Below are positions 43,963 to 44,210 of a DNA stretch of 44,210 bases, in pieces. A model generated the notes under the pieces. It made no database searches. It was not told where the DNA came from and worked only from the letters and a program-made list of their open reading frames with translations. Position 1 is the stretch's first letter; every line of letters starts with the position of its first letter. Position numbers and translations under genes: made by a program. Source of the stretch: Endozoicomonas atrinae (GTDB lineage Bacteria; Pseudomonadota; Gammaproteobacteria; Pseudomonadales; Endozoicomonadaceae); contig NZ_LUKQ02000017.1 in the NCBI RefSeq assembly GCF_001647025.1, positions 1 to 44,210 of the forward strand, read 5' to 3'.

Positions 43963-44210
43963 ATGCAAAAGAATAAAAATAGTAGTATTGATAATTCTGT
44001 CACTAAAAAAACCGGGATATTTTATATAATTTGTTTTTTTCTATTTGCACTTGGTTGGTGGTTTATTTTTCAGTTTTTCTTTACACCTGTTTATACGAGT
44101 CGCAGTGTTATTAAGGCAGCTAACAATCAAAATCATATATTGTTAGATTTAATGTTGGAGAAAAAAGGATTTTCTAATCCAAGTAGTTTTTTTTCTATAA
44201 CTGATGGTTT
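43963..44210 (+). CDS. Partial AT-rich gene for a membrane protein, cut by window end
   Basis: An open frame from ATG 43963 (GGTGGA six bases upstream) runs off the right edge with 82 codons visible. A polar N-terminus (KNKNSSIDNSVTKK) precedes one strong membrane helix (GIFYIICFFLFALGWWFIFQ), then a non-cytoplasmic-looking stretch (TPVYTSRSVIKAANNQNH). Base composition is far more AT-rich than in the backbone genes, suggesting transfer. I do not recognise the family. Confidence 0.6.
   Translation, partial: MQKNKNSSIDNSVTKKTGIFYIICFFLFALGWWFIFQFFFTPVYTSRSVIKAANNQNHILLDLMLEKKGFSNPSSFFSITDG

Noticed and set aside
1-44210. CRISPR arrays, complete tRNA or rRNA genes, prophage modules
   Set aside because: No regularly spaced repeats, cloverleaf-like sequences or phage structural genes were seen on reading both strands by eye.

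Overview
The window reads as a chromosomal segment of a marine, probably host-associated gammaproteobacterium of the Oceanospirillales type. Endozoicomonas or a close relative is my best guess, by inference only. The order leuC-leuD-leuB-asd-usg-fimV-truA-trpF-(trpB-trpA)-accD-folC-dedD is the backbone known from Pseudomonas, Marinobacter and Hahella relatives. A type III secretion chaperone gene, an effector-like membrane protein and several intergenic repeat families point to a symbiont-like accessory genome.

Layout. 1-1.2 kb: a 5'-truncated IS3-family element. 1.2-5.2 kb: accessory block with an LcrH/SycD-type chaperone and its probable secreted partner, a secreted zinc phospholipase C/P1-nuclease-fold protein and a DUF2059 protein. 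5.5-9.4 kb: a three-gene minus-strand operon (argininosuccinate-synthase-like ligase, 2OG-Fe(II) dioxygenase of the free-amino-acid hydroxylase family, EamA exporter) with a divergent LysR regulator. This is the best candidate for an undescribed system, a small pathway that would hydroxylate, ligate and export an amino-acid-derived product. 9.5-13 kb: SIMPL protein, prmB, aroC and a phosphoribosyltransferase. 13.3-23 kb: an AlpA-like mini-protein, a LysR regulator, dauA, an acyl-CoA ligase, a cupin-like exported protein, trkH, an AcuI-like reductase and two small cupins.

23-33 kb: LysR regulator divergent from leuC, leuCDB, asd, two tandem hotdog thioesterases, a usg-like inactive Asd paralogue and fimV. 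Leucine, aspartate-family and cell-pole functions sit together as in related genomes. 33.1-36.7 kb: two non-backbone genes, an exported propeller-like protein and a two-TM effector-like protein, lie between fimV and truA. 36.7-43.6 kb: truA, trpF-trpB-trpA (tryptophan), accD (fatty acids), folC (folate) and dedD (septal SPOR protein). The cvpA-purF genes usually found after dedD are not seen; an AT-rich partial membrane-protein gene runs off the right edge instead.

Non-coding signals include strong terminators after aroC, dauA, fimV, the propeller gene, accD and dedD. There is an ATTGAT-N11-ATCAAT LysR-type operator in front of leuC, a tandem palindrome at the promoter of the propeller gene, three copies of a CACAAAG hairpin repeat, and a roughly 165-bp MITE-like repeat before folC. 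I saw no complete tRNA, rRNA or CRISPR array.
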